DNA of 64,000 nt, taken from NCBI RefSeq assembly GCF_002007115.1, contig NZ_MVAD01000002.1, positions 868,001 through 932,000 on the forward strand, given 5' to 3'. The notes under the pieces were generated by a model. It made no database searches, was not told the DNA's origin, and saw nothing but the letters and a program-made list of their open reading frames with translations. This DNA is from Massilia sp. KIM. Its GTDB lineage: Bacteria > Pseudomonadota > Gammaproteobacteria > Burkholderiales > Burkholderiaceae_D. Made by a program: the position numbers and the translations under genes. Shown here one piece after another: positions 8,783-18,236 of this stretch; position 1 is the stretch's first letter, and each line of letters starts with the position of its first letter.

Positions 8783-11674
8783 TTAGGCGTAGCGGCGCGC
8801 TTCGCCGCCGCCGAACAGGTTGCTGGTGCAGCGGCCGCACAGGCCCGGATGCGCGTGGTCGTGGCCGACGTCGCGGCGGTAGTGCCAGCAGCGCTCGCAC
8901 TTCTGCGCCTCCGACGGGCTCACCAGCACGGCTTCCTCGGCTTCGCCCGCCACCTGCTCGACCCTGGCCTGGGAGGTGATGAAGACGAACTTCAGGTCGT
9001 CGTCCAGGCTGGAGAGCAGGCGGTACTTCTCGCCTGCGGCCTTGATGGTGAGTTCGGCCTGCAGCGAGGAGCCGATCGCGCCCGAGGCGCGCACTTCTTC
9101 CAGCTGCTTGGTGACCTCGGTGCGCACTTCGCGCAGGGCGGCGTACTTGGCCAGCAGGGCTTCGCCGTCCGGCAGAGCCGGGAAGGTCCACAGGGTCTGG
9201 GTGAAGATGGTCTCGTCGGACTCGCGGTAGGCCTGCTCGCCCGCGAACACGGCCCAGGCTTCCTCGGCGGTGAAGGACAGGATCGGGGCCATCACGCGCA
9301 GCAGAGCATGGGCGATGTGCCACAGCGCGGTCTGGGCCGAGCGGCGCGCGTGCGAGGTGACGCCGGTGGTGTACAGGCGGTCCTTCAGGATGTCGAGGTA
9401 GAAGCCGCCCAGGTCTTCCGAGCAGTAGTTTTGCAGGCGCGCGACCACCGGGTGGAACTCGTAGCGCTCGAAGCTGGCGGCCACCTCGGCCTGCATCTGG
9501 GCCATCGCGGCGATCGCGTAGCGGTCGATCTCGAGCAGCTCGCTCACCGGCACCGCGTCCTTGGCCGGGTCGAAGTCCGAAGTGTTGGCCAGCAGGAAGC
9601 GCAGGGTGTTGCGGATACGGCGGTAGGACTCGGTGACGCGCTTGAGGATCTCGTCGCCGATCGACAGCTCGCCGGTGTAGTCGGTCGAGGCCACCCACAG
9701 GCGCAGGATGTCGGCGCCGAGGGTGTCGGAGATCTTTTGCGGCGCCAGCGTGTTGCCGAGCGACTTGGACATCTTCTTGCCCTGTTCGTCGACCGTGAAG
9801 CCGTGGGTCAGCAGCGCCTTGTAGGGCGGGCGGCCGTTGAGCATCGAGGAGGTCAGCAGCGAAGAGTGGAACCAGCCGCGGTGCTGGTCCGAGCCTTCCA
9901 GGTAGAGGTCGGCCGGGAAGTGCGACTGTTCCTTGTGCGAGCCGCGCAGCACGGTCTGGTGGGTGGTGCCCGAGTCGAACCAGACGTCCAGGGTGTCCTT
10001 GTTCTTCTCGTAGTGGGCGGCGTCCTCGCCCAGCAGGGTGGCCGGGTCGAGCTTCTGCCAGGCGTCGATGCCTTCCTTCTCGATCAGCTGGGCGACCTGC
10101 TCGAGCAGCTCGCCGGTACGCGGATGCAGCTCGCCGGTCTCCTTGTGGACGAAGAAGGCCATGGGCACGCCCCACTGGCGCTGGCGCGACAGGGTCCAGT
10201 CCGGACGGTTGGCGATCATGCCGTGCAGGCGCGCCTGGCCCCACTCGGGGAAGAAGCGGGTCTGCTCGATGCCGGCCAGCGCGGTCTGGCGCAGGGTCGG
10301 GCCGCCGTCCTTGGGCGTCACGTCCATGCCGGCGAACCACTGGCTGGTGGCGCGGTAGACGATCGGGGTCTTGTGGCGCCAGCAGTGCATGTAGCTGTGC
10401 TCGAACATCTTGAGCTCGAACAGGGCGCCGGCGCCGCGCAGGGCGTCGCAGATCGGCTTGGAGGCTTCCCAGATGTTCATGCCGCCGAACAGTGGGAGGG
10501 TCAAGGCGAAGCGGCCGTCGCCCATCACCGGCTTGAGGATCTCGTCGTCCTTCATGCCGTGGGCCTTGCAGGACTGGAAGTCTTCGAGGCCGTAGGCCGG
10601 GGCCGAGTGCACCACGCCAGTGCCGCTCTCGGTGGTGACGTAGTCCGCCAGGTAGACCGGCGAGCTGCGGTCGTAGAAGGCGTCCTGGGCGTGCAGCGGG
10701 TGCTTGAAGCGCAGGCCGCCCAGCTTGTCGCCGAGGGTGGTGGCGATCACCTGGCCGTCGAGCTTGTAGCGCTGCAGGCAGGATTCGACCAGGTCCTGCG
10801 CCAGGATCAGCAGCAGGGGCTGGCCATCGCGCTCGGCCTGGACCAGGGCGTAGCTGACCTCGGGGTTGACGTTCAGGGCCTGGTTCGAGGGGATGGTCCA
10901 CGGGGTGGTGGTCCAGATCACGATGAAGCCGGTGTCGGTCGGGAGCTGGGCCAGGCCGAAGGCCGCGGCCACCTTGGCCGGCTCGGCGAAGGGGAAGCCG
11001 ACGTCGATCGCCGGGTCGCGCTTGTCCTGGTACTCGACTTCCGCTTCGGCCAGGGCCGAGCCGCAGTCGAAGCACCAGTTGACCGGCTTGAGGCCACGGT
11101 AGACGTAGCCCTTGTCCAGCATCTTGCCGAGCGCGCGCAGCTCGTCGGCCTCGTTACTGTAGGCCATGGTCAGGTAGGGATTGTCCCACTCGCCCAGCAC
11201 GCCCAGGCGGATGAAGCCGGCGCGCTGGCGGTCGATCTGCTCGAGCGCGTAGGCGCGGGCCTTCTGCAGCACCTCGGCGGTCGGCAGGTTCTTGCCGTAC
11301 TGTTTTTCGATCTGGATCTCGATCGGCATGCCGTGGCAGTCCCAACCCGGCACATAGGGCGCGTCGAAGCCGGCGATGGTGCGCGACTTCACCACCATGT
11401 CCTTCAGGATCTTGTTGACGGCGTGGCCCAGGTGGATGTCGCCGTTGGCGTAGGGCGGACCGTCGTGCAGCACGAAGCGCGGACGGCCGGCGGCCGCCTT
11501 ACGGATGCGCTGGTAGATCTTCTTTTCCTGCCACTGCTTGACCCAGCCCGGTTCGCGCTTGGCGAGGTCGCCGCGCATCGGGAAGGGGGTGTCGGTCATA
11601 TTGACCGGGTACTTGCTCTCAGGCTTCTTGGCGCCCGCTTTCGGGCCGCCCTGCGATTGTTTAGAGTCGGACAT
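8783..11674 (-). CDS. ileS: Isoleucyl-tRNA synthetase
   Basis: Class I synthetase of 963 residues that charges tRNA-Ile with Ile and edits misactivated Val. The HIGH-type motif is in [16 protein letters not shown], the KMSKS loop is KKMSKSLGN, and the C-terminal zinc finger is CERCW with a second pair, CGRC, near the end. The length matches the bacterial type that carries a C-terminal zinc domain. An acidic/basic N-terminal stretch of about 25 residues ([19 protein letters not shown]) precedes the conserved core. The gene sits 72 bp behind ribF. Confidence 0.97.
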   Translation of the reverse strand: MSDSKQSQGGPKAGAKKPESKYPVNMTDTPFPMRGDLAKREPGWVKQWQEKKIYQRIRKAAAGRPRFVLHDGPPYANGDIHLGHAVNKILKDMVVKSRTIAGFDAPYVPGWDCHGMPIEIQIEKQYGKNLPTAEVLQKARAYALEQIDRQRAGFIRLGVLGEWDNPYLTMAYSNEADELRALGKMLDKGYVYRGLKPVNWCFDCGSALAEAEVEYQDKRDPAIDVGFPFAEPAKVAAAFGLAQLPTDTGFIVIWTTTPWTIPSNQALNVNPEVSYALVQAERDGQPLLLILAQDLVESCLQRYKLDGQVIATTLGDKLGGLRFKHPLHAQDAFYDRSSPVYLADYVTTESGTGVVHSAPAYGLEDFQSCKAHGMKDDEILKPVMGDGRFALTLPLFGGMNIWEASKPICDALRGAGALFELKMFEHSYMHCWRHKTPIVYRATSQWFAGMDVTPKDGGPTLRQTALAGIEQTRFFPEWGQARLHGMIANRPDWTLSRQRQWGVPMAFFVHKETGELHPRTGELLEQVAQLIEKEGIDAWQKLDPATLLGEDAAHYEKNKDTLDVWFDSGTTHQTVLRGSHKEQSHFPADLYLEGSDQHRGWFHSSLLTSSMLNGRPPYKALLTHGFTVDEQGKKMSKSLGNTLAPQKISDTLGADILRLWVASTDYTGELSIGDEILKRVTESYRRIRNTLRFLLANTSDFDPAKDAVPVSELLEIDRYAIAAMAQMQAEVAASFERYEFHPVVARLQNYCSEDLGGFYLDILKDRLYTTGVTSHARRSAQTALWHIAHALLRVMAPILSFTAEEAWAVFAGEQAYRESDETIFTQTLWTFPALPDGEALLAKYAALREVRTEVTKQLEEVRASGAIGSSLQAELTIKAAGEKYRLLSSLDDDLKFVFITSQARVEQVAGEAEEAVLVSPSEAQKCERCWHYRRDVGHDHAHPGLCGRCTSNLFGGGEARRYA

Positions 11675-11746
11675 AAGGTTCTTCTGGTAAGGATGCTGTT
11701 CAGGGTGCGCCCAGGACCTGGCCGGGGCGCGGATGCGCGCGGCGCA

Positions 11747-12718
11747 TCAAATTCGGTCGGTCGCGGTGGAGGCGCCGTTGCGGTGGGCAAAGAAGGCGCG
11801 GGCCTGGGCCGCGTCGCGGTCGATCGCGGCGGTGAGGGTGGCCAGGTCCTCGTATTTCTCCTCGTCGCGCAGCTTGGCCAGGAATTCGACCCGCACCAGC
11901 TTGCCGTAGCAGGATTGCTGGAAATCGAAGATGTGGACTTCGAGCAGCATGCGGCCGGCGTCCTCGACGGTGGGACGCACGCCCAGGCTGGCGACGGCCG
12001 GCAGCGGATGCTCGGCCAGGCCGTGCACCTGGACCACGAAGATGCCGGACAGGGCAGGGCGGTGCACGACCCGCAGGTTGAGCGTGGGGAAGCCGAGCGT
12101 GCGGCCCAGCTTCTGGCCGTGGATCACGTGCCCGGACATGGTGTAGGGGTGGCCCAGCAGTTCGCTGGTCCGGGCGAAGTCGCCCTCGGCCAGCGCGGCG
12201 CGCACGGCCGAGGAGGAGATGCGCTGCTGGCCGTGCATCACGGCGGGCAGGGTCTCGACCTGGAAGCCGTGGCGCTTGCCGGCCTCGGCCAGCATGGCGA
12301 TGTCGCCGGCGCGTTTGGCGCCGAAACGGAAATCGTCGCCGACCATCAGCCATTTCACGTGCAGGCCCTCGACCAGCACGCGTTCGATGAAGGCTTCCGG
12401 GGACATCGAGGCGAAGTGCTCGCCGAAGTGCTCGACGATGACGCGGTCGATGCAGGCATTGCCGAGGTCGCCCAGCTTGTCGCGCAGGTTGGCGATGCGG
12501 GCAGGGGCCTTGGACAGGTCGTTCGCACGCTGGGCGAAGTATTCGCGCGGGTGGGGTTCGAAGGTCATCACGGCGGCTTCCAGGCCGAGCGAGGCGGCAG
12601 CATTGCGGACGTGCGCCAGCAGGGCCTGGTGGCCCCGGTGTACACCGTCAAAGTTGCCGATCGTCAGCGCGCAGGGCGCGCGCGCCTCGTCGTTGGGAAG
12701 TCCGCGGAATACCTTCAT
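11747..12718 (-). CDS. ribF: Bifunctional riboflavin kinase / FAD synthetase
   Basis: Makes FMN from riboflavin and FAD from FMN. The N-terminal adenylyltransferase domain has LTIGNFDGVHRGHQAL. The C-terminal flavokinase domain has GHVIHGQKLGRTLGFPTLNL, the conserved GRxxGFPTxN site. I start it at ATG 12718 (MKVFRGLPNDEA), giving 323 residues, the usual length; the open frame continues about 60 codons upstream, but that sequence is not conserved-looking. It heads the ileS-lspA-coaBC-dut series. Confidence 0.93.
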   Translation of the reverse strand: MKVFRGLPNDEARAPCALTIGNFDGVHRGHQALLAHVRNAAASLGLEAAVMTFEPHPREYFAQRANDLSKAPARIANLRDKLGDLGNACIDRVIVEHFGEHFASMSPEAFIERVLVEGLHVKWLMVGDDFRFGAKRAGDIAMLAEAGKRHGFQVETLPAVMHGQQRISSSAVRAALAEGDFARTSELLGHPYTMSGHVIHGQKLGRTLGFPTLNLRVVHRPALSGIFVVQVHGLAEHPLPAVASLGVRPTVEDAGRMLLEVHIFDFQQSCYGKLVRVEFLAKLRDEEKYEDLATLTAAIDRDAAQARAFFAHRNGASTATDRI

Positions 12719-12867
12719 CAATTGGTCCAGTTGCACGGGCCGGGAAGAGCCGGCACGAAATACCTGATTATACGGTAAGACGGATGTTGCACAGCAGCGA
12801 GAGTGGCTGGACGATATGAGGCAGGTCGTTGATTCGTGGAAAAGCAAAAGCGACAAAGCGCCGTTGT

Positions 12868-12983
12868 ACCCATCAGGCGCGCCGTTATGCCGTCGGCGCA
12901 TTGACACCCATCGGGCGCGCCGCTACGCCCGTCAGCGCCTTGATACCCATCGGGCGCGCGGGTATGCCGATCAGGCCGTTCCT
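12868..12983. repeat. Three degenerate 38-39-bp tandem units
   Basis: Units begin ACCCATCAGGCGCGCCG at 12868, and ACCCATCGGGCGCGC at 12906 and 12945. Each continues with a TAYGCC-type segment and GTCAGC-like sequence. Unit length is 38-39 bp. It lies immediately next to the REP pair at 13001. Confidence 0.75.
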
Positions 12984-13000
12984 GACCACGCCCTCAAAAA

Positions 13001-13087
13001 CGTCGTCCCCGCGGAGGCGGGGACCCAAGTTCGCATGCGTTACGAAAACGCCGGAAAACTTGGGTCCCCGCCTGCGCGGGGACGACG
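13001..13087. repeat. REPIN-like inverted pair of REP elements
   Basis: The cleanest pair in the window. The left unit (13001-13031) starts CGTCGTCCCCGCGGAGGCGG and ends ACCCAAGTT. The right unit (13056-13087) reads AAACTTGGGTCCCCGCCTGC then GCGGGGACGACG. The spacer is about 24 bp. It sits 24 bp beyond the stop codon of the TPR gene, on its 3' side. Confidence 0.9.
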
Positions 13088-13110
13088 GGACAGCTAAGTC
13101 AGCCGCTCGA

Positions 13111-14337
13111 TCAGGCGATCGGGCGGTTGATTGCCATGATCCAGTAGCGGGCCAGTTCGGCAGTGCCTTCCTTGCCGCCCACGCCCTTGAGCGTGCTGAT
13201 CGCTTGCGACTTCTTGCCGGCTGCGGCATAGGCTTCGCCCAGGCGCAGCTTGGCTTCGTCCGGGTAGCGCAGGCCGCCGGCCTTGATCGCCGCTTCCATC
13301 ATCTTCAGGCCCTTGTCGGCCTGGCCTGCCTGCACCAGCGCGTAGCCCAGGCCCACCAGCGCGTCGTTGTCCTTGGCGGCGGTGTACTCGGCTTCGAGGG
13401 CGGCGACGCCCTTGTTCTGGTCGGCCAGGTTCTTCTCGGCCAGATCCTTCAGGCGCTTGTGGCGCTCGGCGTCCGGACCGGTGCCCAGGGCGCCGGCCTT
13501 GTAGCCCTTGTCGATGACCTTCAGCGCTTCCGCCGGAGCCTTGGCTTGCAGCACCAGCTGGGCCATTTCCATGAACTCGCTCGGCTTCTTCATCAGGTTG
13601 TTGGCCAGCTTCAGGCGGTAGACGTCCACCGCCAGGCGGCCCGAGAAGCCCGGCTTGCCCTGCACGCGGTTCAGCAGGTCGTTCCAGTACTGGGCCTTCG
13701 GATAGCTGGCGGCCAGTTTCTCGATGGTGTTGACGTAGCCTGCCTTGTCGTTCTTCTTGAGCTGGATGTTGGCCAGCATGCCGAGCTGGTCTTCGCTCAG
13801 GCGGCCGCTGGCTTCAGCCTTGCGCAGTTCGGCTTCGAGGGCGGCGATGTTGCCTTGCTTGTAGTAGTTCTGCAGCAGGTAGGCGCGCAGCTTGGGGTCG
13901 TCGCCTTTCTTCAGCAGGTTCTGGATGGTGGTGTTCGCCTTGTTCAGGTCGCCGGCGCGCATGTAGATGCCGACCAGGCCTTCCGAGAACTGCGAGCGCT
14001 CGCCGGCGCTCAGCTTGCCCGAATCGAGCAGCTTTTCAAACGAGGAGGCGGCGGTATCCCAATCGCCGGCCGAGGATGCGGCCGATGCGCGCACGCGCTC
14101 GATCAGGAAGCGCTCGTCATCGGTCTTCGCTGCCTTATCCGCGTCGCGCAGGGTTGCCAGTGCACCTTTGGCATTGCCTGACTTGAGCTGTGCTTGCGCT
14201 TGCTGCAGGGGTTTACCGACTTCCGGACGCAGCGAGACTGCGGCGTGCACGGGGGCCAGACCGACGACCGGAACGGCCGCAGTGAAACCAAGCGCGGCCA
14301 GCGCGAGGCCAAGGTGTGCGAGACGGAATTTAGTCAT
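13111..14337 (-). CDS. Periplasmic tetratricopeptide-repeat protein linked to TonB system
   Basis: A 408-residue exported protein. A signal peptide occupies about residues 1-31 (FTAAVPVVGLAPVHA then AVSL). The rest is helical repeat sequence with TPR-like pairs, for example SGNAKGALATLRDADKAAK and AGQADKGLKMMEAAIKAGG. The ATG at 14337 is preceded by GAAGGA at a suitable distance; the open frame extends 19 codons further without a better start. It is the last gene of tonB-exbB-exbD-exbD-TPR, 68 bp after the second exbD. Similar TPR proteins next to TonB genes (for example TtpC in Vibrio) assist energy coupling, so a periplasmic adaptor role is a reasonable inference. Confidence 0.75.
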   Translation of the reverse strand: MTKFRLAHLGLALAALGFTAAVPVVGLAPVHAAVSLRPEVGKPLQQAQAQLKSGNAKGALATLRDADKAAKTDDERFLIERVRASAASSAGDWDTAASSFEKLLDSGKLSAGERSQFSEGLVGIYMRAGDLNKANTTIQNLLKKGDDPKLRAYLLQNYYKQGNIAALEAELRKAEASGRLSEDQLGMLANIQLKKNDKAGYVNTIEKLAASYPKAQYWNDLLNRVQGKPGFSGRLAVDVYRLKLANNLMKKPSEFMEMAQLVLQAKAPAEALKVIDKGYKAGALGTGPDAERHKRLKDLAEKNLADQNKGVAALEAEYTAAKDNDALVGLGYALVQAGQADKGLKMMEAAIKAGGLRYPDEAKLRLGEAYAAAGKKSQAISTLKGVGGKEGTAELARYWIMAINRPIA

Positions 14338-14405
14338 CTGAAAACATCCTTCTTCAAAATGGACACGGCAGGGAAACCCTGCCGTGTTGGTCAAACATGG
14401 AACGA

Positions 14406-14840
14406 TTACTGGAACTGCTCGTTACCGACCATGCCGATCTTGGTGACGCCGAGACGCTGTGCGGTCGCCATCACGCCTGCAACTACCTTGTACTCTACCA
14501 GCTTGTTCGGGCGCAGGTGCACTTCAGGCTGGTTAGGCATCGCAGCAACGCCGTTCATCTTGGCTTCCAGGGTGTTGCGATCGGGGATCGCCTGGCCATC
14601 CCAGAGGATGGTGCCGTCGAAGTCGACGTCGATGGTGATCACTTGCGGCTTCTCATTCGTCAGCGGCGGCGGGTTGCCAACCGGCATGTTCAGATTGACC
14701 GAGTGGTTCTGTTTCGGAATCGTGATAATCATCATGATGATGAGAACGAGCAGGACGTCGATCAGCGGCGTCATGTTCATTTCCATCATCGGTTCCGGAT
14801 CGGCTCCCTTGGCGGAGCCCGAACCTACGTTCATACCCAT
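14406..14840 (-). CDS. exbD: ExbD/TolR family biopolymer transport protein (second copy)
   Basis: A 144-residue protein with one N-terminal membrane helix (TPLIDVLLVLIIMMII) carrying the conserved Asp of the proton channel, followed by a periplasmic domain ending KIGMVGNEQFQ. It forms the ExbB-ExbD motor that powers TonB. It diverges clearly from the other ExbD, for example with GSGSAKGADPEPMMEMN at the N-terminus, so it is not a recent duplication. It lies 77 bp downstream of the first exbD. Confidence 0.9.
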   Translation of the reverse strand: MGMNVGSGSAKGADPEPMMEMNMTPLIDVLLVLIIMMIITIPKQNHSVNLNMPVGNPPPLTNEKPQVITIDVDFDGTILWDGQAIPDRNTLEAKMNGVAAMPNQPEVHLRPNKLVEYKVVAGVMATAQRLGVTKIGMVGNEQFQ

Positions 14841-14917
14841 GATGTTTCCTTTTCAAATGTTGGGGTCAGGGACGCAGCGCCGTCCCCTGGGGGAACTGGC
14901 GCCGCGGACAGAGGTGC

Positions 14918-15346
14918 TTAGCCCCTGTCAGGCGGTTCGATCACGAAACCGACCTTCTGAATCCCAGCACGCTGTGCCGTGTAGATCACCCGGCCGATCG
15001 ATTCGTAGCGGGATTCCTGGTCGCCACGAACTTTCACGGCAGGTTGCGGCACTTTCACCGCCTGCTCCGCGAGGAACTTGAACAGCTCGTCCGTATTCGC
15101 GATGCGGGTCTGGTTGTAGTACATCTCGCCATCACGGTTGATGGTGATGTTGACGTCTTCCGGCTTGGTCTTGGTGACCTGGTTCGTCTCTGCAGGCAGG
15201 TTCACTTTCTGCAGGTTCAGCACCACCGGGCTGGTGATCAGGAAGATGATCAGAAGAACCAACATGATGTCGACAAGCGGCGTCGTGTTGATTTCTGACA
15301 TCACTGCATCATCATCTCCGCTTTCGGAGCCGACACTCATCGACAT
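14918..15346 (-). CDS. exbD: ExbD/TolR family biopolymer transport protein (first copy)
   Basis: A 142-residue inner-membrane protein with a short cytosolic tail (SESGDDDAVMSEINTTP), a single helix LVDIMLVLLIIFLI with the channel Asp, and a periplasmic domain with VKVRGDQESRYESIGRVIY. It starts 2 bp after the exbB stop, so expression is tightly coupled to exbB. Two ExbDs with one ExbB are known in Xanthomonas-type TonB clusters, where the second copy has a specialised role. Confidence 0.92.
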   Translation of the reverse strand: MSMSVGSESGDDDAVMSEINTTPLVDIMLVLLIIFLITSPVVLNLQKVNLPAETNQVTKTKPEDVNITINRDGEMYYNQTRIANTDELFKFLAEQAVKVPQPAVKVRGDQESRYESIGRVIYTAQRAGIQKVGFVIEPPDRG

Positions 15347-15348
15347 GA

Positions 15349-16284
15349 TTAGCCAGCCTTCTTAGCGCCTGCTGCGGCGTTCGAGGTCGACATGGCGCCC
15401 GAGATCAGGACCGAGTGCACGTCGGCGCTGAACGAACGGACGTCTTCCATGACCGACTTGTTACGACGCACCAGCCAGTTGTAGCCCAGAACGGCCGGAA
15501 CTGCGACGAACAGACCGAATGCGGTCATGATCAGTGCTTCACCCACCGGACCTGCGACCTTGTCGATCGAGGCGTTACCCGACATACCGATAGCGGTCAG
15601 TGCGTTGTAGATGCCCCAGACGGTACCGAACAGACCGATGAACGGCGAGGTCGAACCCACGGTTGCCAGGAAGGACAGGCCATCCTGCAGACGCGACTGG
15701 ACGCGGTCCACGGCGCGCTGGATCTGCATGGTCACCCAGGTCGACAGGTCGATCTGCTCGAGCAGGGCGCCGTCGTGGTGCTGGGTTGCCTTGGTGCCGG
15801 TTTCAGCGATGAAGCGGAACGGCGAGCCTTCTTTCAGCTGAGCCGAGCCAGCGGCGATCGACGGAGCTTTCCAGAACTTGGCCGAGACTTCCTTCGACTG
15901 GCGCATGATCTTCTGCTGGTCGATCAGCTTGGTGATGATGATGTACCACGAACCGATCGACATCAGCGACAGGATGATGATGGTGCCTTTGTTGACGAAG
16001 TCGCCTTCTTCCCACATGGCCTGGATGCCGTACGGGTTGTGGACTTCTTCGGTCTGCTCGTCACCGGCGGCAGCGGCCGGAGCAGCGGCTGCGTCGGCAG
16101 CCGGGGCAGCAGCAGCGTCAGCTGCCGGTGCGGCTGCGGCGTCAGCGGCCGGAGCGGCTGCCGCGTCGGCTGCCGGAGCTGCCGGTGCGTCAGCGAAGGC
16201 CGGTGCGGACACCAGGGCCGATGCTGCCGTTACCGAGAACAGGACGGCCGCCAGGATAGCGGACAAACGGGTATTCTTAAACAT
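15349..16284 (-). CDS. exbB: ExbB/TolQ family proton channel protein with signal peptide and Ala-Pro repeat
   Basis: A 311-residue proton-channel subunit of the TonB motor. The start at 16284 has GGAGGA directly upstream. The N-terminus is a cleavable-looking signal (FSVTAASALVSAPAFA), followed at about 32-74 by repeats of AAAAPAAD. The MotA/TolQ/ExbB core follows, with a first helix near GTIIILSLMSIGSWYIIIT, then TVGSTSPFIGLFGTVWGIYN and the third helix MTAFGLFVAVPAVLGYNW. E. coli ExbB lacks the signal and repeat; such periplasmic N-terminal extensions occur in other proteobacterial ExbBs. It lies between tonB and exbD. Confidence 0.92.
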   Translation of the reverse strand: MFKNTRLSAILAAVLFSVTAASALVSAPAFADAPAAPAADAAAAPAADAAAAPAADAAAAPAADAAAAPAAAAGDEQTEEVHNPYGIQAMWEEGDFVNKGTIIILSLMSIGSWYIIITKLIDQQKIMRQSKEVSAKFWKAPSIAAGSAQLKEGSPFRFIAETGTKATQHHDGALLEQIDLSTWVTMQIQRAVDRVQSRLQDGLSFLATVGSTSPFIGLFGTVWGIYNALTAIGMSGNASIDKVAGPVGEALIMTAFGLFVAVPAVLGYNWLVRRNKSVMEDVRSFSADVHSVLISGAMSTSNAAAGAKKAG

Positions 16285-16368
16285 GCTTCCTCCAAAAATA
16301 TTAAATAGACAGTTCGCTGAACTAATGACAACGAAAATCACAGAGTGAGACGATGTTCTGTCTCGGTT

Positions 16369-17028
16369 TTATTCCAGCGTCCAGACGTACTGCACCGCTG
16401 TCCACGCCTGTTCCGGCTTGCCATCAACCATGGCTGGCTTGAATCGGCATTTCGTCAGAGCCGACTGTGCGGCTCGGTCCAAGTCACGGAAGCCACTCGA
16501 CTTCGCCAGCTTGGATTCCAACACGCGACCATCGACGCCGATCAGGAACTGAAGGGTCGTGGTACCCGTTTCTTCGTTACGCTGCGACGAACGCGGATAT
16601 TCCGGACGTGCGCAAGTGTTAAAGTCGGCCACGGCTTCGGAGCGGCTCGGAGCACGTGCCGGCGCCGGCGGTGCCGGAGGAGCAGGCGGTGCCGGCGGAG
16701 CCAGCGAAGTGGTCGGCGGCGGGGTATTGGTGGCTGCGGCGATCGTGTTCTGCGGCGGCGGCGGCTGGTTCACCTGCACCTCGACCGGCGGGATGAACGG
16801 AGGCGGCGGGGCCTTCATTTCCGGCGGCGGCGGCGGCGGCGGGGTTTCCGGCGGCGGCGGCGGCTTCACTTCCTCGATCAGTTTGGTTTCGACCGCTTCC
16901 GTCACCTTGCTGACGATCCGGGTACCGAGTCCATTCACGATGGCCCAGGCTACCAGCACGTGCAGCACGAGGACGATAATGAAGCCGGTCATGTTCTTCC
17001 CAGCGCTCTTCTCATGCGTAAAATTCAT
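16369..17028 (-). CDS. tonB: Energy transducer TonB
   Basis: A 219-residue TonB with a cytosolic tail, one N-terminal membrane helix (GFIIVLVLHVLVAWAIV), a long Pro-rich linker (KPPPPPETPPPPPPP, later APPAPPAPPAPPAPA), and a C-terminal domain with YPRSSQRNEETGTTTLQFLI and VDGRV. It carries proton-motive energy to outer-membrane TonB-dependent receptors. ATG 17028 is preferred because GGAGA lies 8 bp upstream; an alternative ATG at 17082 would add 18 residues. It leads the tonB-exbB-exbD-exbD-TPR operon. I saw no convincing Fur box upstream. Confidence 0.92.
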   Translation of the reverse strand: MNFTHEKSAGKNMTGFIIVLVLHVLVAWAIVNGLGTRIVSKVTEAVETKLIEEVKPPPPPETPPPPPPPEMKAPPPPFIPPVEVQVNQPPPPQNTIAAATNTPPPTTSLAPPAPPAPPAPPAPARAPSRSEAVADFNTCARPEYPRSSQRNEETGTTTLQFLIGVDGRVLESKLAKSSGFRDLDRAAQSALTKCRFKPAMVDGKPEQAWTAVQYVWTLE

Positions 17029-17119
17029 GCCATATTTCTCCAATACCAACTCTTTTTTGTTGCTACTAAACCCACTAAACACGACGGAAAGCTAGGAGCC
17101 GCATCCGGGACATCGAGGA

Positions 17120-17125
17120 ATTATA
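17120..17125 (-). promoter_or_regulatory. Candidate -10 element upstream of tonB
   Basis: On the minus strand, GGTATAATTCC contains a perfect TATAAT about 92 bp upstream of the tonB ATG. The -35 region is AT-rich (TGTGCAAAAAAG) without a good TTGACA match, so activation or a weak promoter is possible. Confidence 0.4.
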
Positions 17126-17821
17126 CCTACGAATTCTTTTTTGCACATACATTTTTACAGCACCAAAAGGGTGCCTAACTGCCTGTAAATGCAGGCAAAG
17201 CGGCTCATCTATACAAGCTTGGAGCAGGCTGTCGGGTGGTGAAGGAAACAGTAGATATATGTAATTTAGTGTAGCAATTCTCCTCATGCTGTAGAACATC
17301 AGGCCAGATTGCATAGTTTGCCAAATTTAAGACGTTAAAATGACAAGCTGGCGAATATCGTATGATGGATCACTGGTGTTTTTGCAAACTATAGCCAACT
17401 TTACGGAACTCGTGCGTACGCTTGAACTGATGTGCGTATTGCATGTTTTCCTGGTGGTTATAGGAAAAAATGATGGCGGATCGCGAGATTACGCCGTCCA
17501 GTCTGATATCAAAACGGCACTCGGCCTTGATGAATATGAAAGGTACGCGCTAAAACGGGGAGAAGTCAACCTTGCGCTGCACAAGAGTTGTGCGTGCCAA
17601 GGCCTCGGCGTGACGATTGCGCGACGAGCGAAGTGAAAAATACTTGGGGATAGTAAAGAGGCGAGGCGGGACCCGGGGGAAGAAACTTGTCGGGCGAACA
17701 AATGATAGCGCTAAACTTTGGTGATGGCTAGTTGTTTCGATATCGAACGCGACGGGCACCAAAACCCGGCGCCAAGCATACTAGAGAGAAGGGGGAAACG
17801 CCAGAGCCGGAAGCCCCGGCA
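17126..17821. other. AT-richer gene-free spacer
   Basis: About 700 bp between tonB and the 35-bp array are visibly lower in GC than the surroundings. The best open frame is 17340-17636 on the plus strand (98 codons). It has no ribosome-binding site, codon choice unlike the neighbouring genes and no family I recognise, so I do not call it. The segment could hold the tonB operon control region plus decayed DNA. Confidence 0.5.
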
Positions 17822-18171
17822 GCGCGAAAAGCGGCGATGCGGGCATCCGGCCGGCGGAGCGAAAGGCGGTGGGCGGGCAAGCGCCCTGCGGGGCGAAAGG
17901 CGGCGATGCAGGCATGCGCCCGGCGGCGCGAAAGGCGGCGATGCGGGCATGCGCCCGGTGGCGCGAAAGGCGGCGATGCGGGCATGCGCCCGGTGGCGCG
18001 AAAGGCGGCGATGCGGGCATGCGCCCAGTGGCGCGAAAGGAGGCAACCCAGGCATGTGCCCGGCGCAGCGAACGGTGGCGATGCGGGCATGCACCCGGCG
18101 GCGTGAGAGGTGGCGGTGCAGGCATGTGCCCGGCGGCGCGAAAAACGGCAATGCGGGCATGTGCCCGGCCG
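17822..18171. repeat. About ten 35-bp tandem repeats
   Basis: Units of the type GCGCGAAAGGCGGCGATGCG followed by GGCATGCGCCCGGTG repeat with a 35-bp period. Unit starts are at about 17822, 17857, 17891, 17926, 17961, 17996, 18031, 18066, 18101 and 18136. The three central units are nearly identical and the outer ones diverge. Each unit contains CGGGC-ATGC-GCCCG, a small hairpin. There are no unique spacers, so this is not CRISPR. Because 35 is not a multiple of three, a reading frame shifts every unit; the array lacks stops in several frames of both strands, creating spurious Arg/Ala-rich open frames. Confidence 0.9.
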
Positions 18172-18236
18172 CCGGCCGGGCCGGCCGGCGGGGGCGGGTG
18201 CAGGTCTATATATAAAAGCTGGGGGCTGGCCTGGAC

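Larger units (their letters stand above)
12719..13110. other. Intergenic region between ribF start and TPR-gene stop
   Basis: This roughly 390-bp gap holds no gene I can support. It contains the ribF promoter region, AT-rich around 12765-12870, a three-unit degenerate 38-39-bp repeat and a REP pair. Short open frames in it are made of repeat sequence. Confidence 0.7.

Noticed and set aside
8132..12778. A plus-strand open frame of about 1548 codons over ileS, lspA and ribF
   Set aside because: It is antisense to well-defined housekeeping genes, has no ribosome-binding site, and its length follows from GC-rich third positions that suppress stops on the opposite strand.
17340..17636. 98-codon plus-strand protein in the AT-rich gap
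   Set aside because: No ribosome-binding site, atypical codons, no recognisable family; kept only as a note.
17822..18171. CRISPR array
   Set aside because: Units are contiguous copies with no unique spacers, the period is 35 bp and no cas genes are near.
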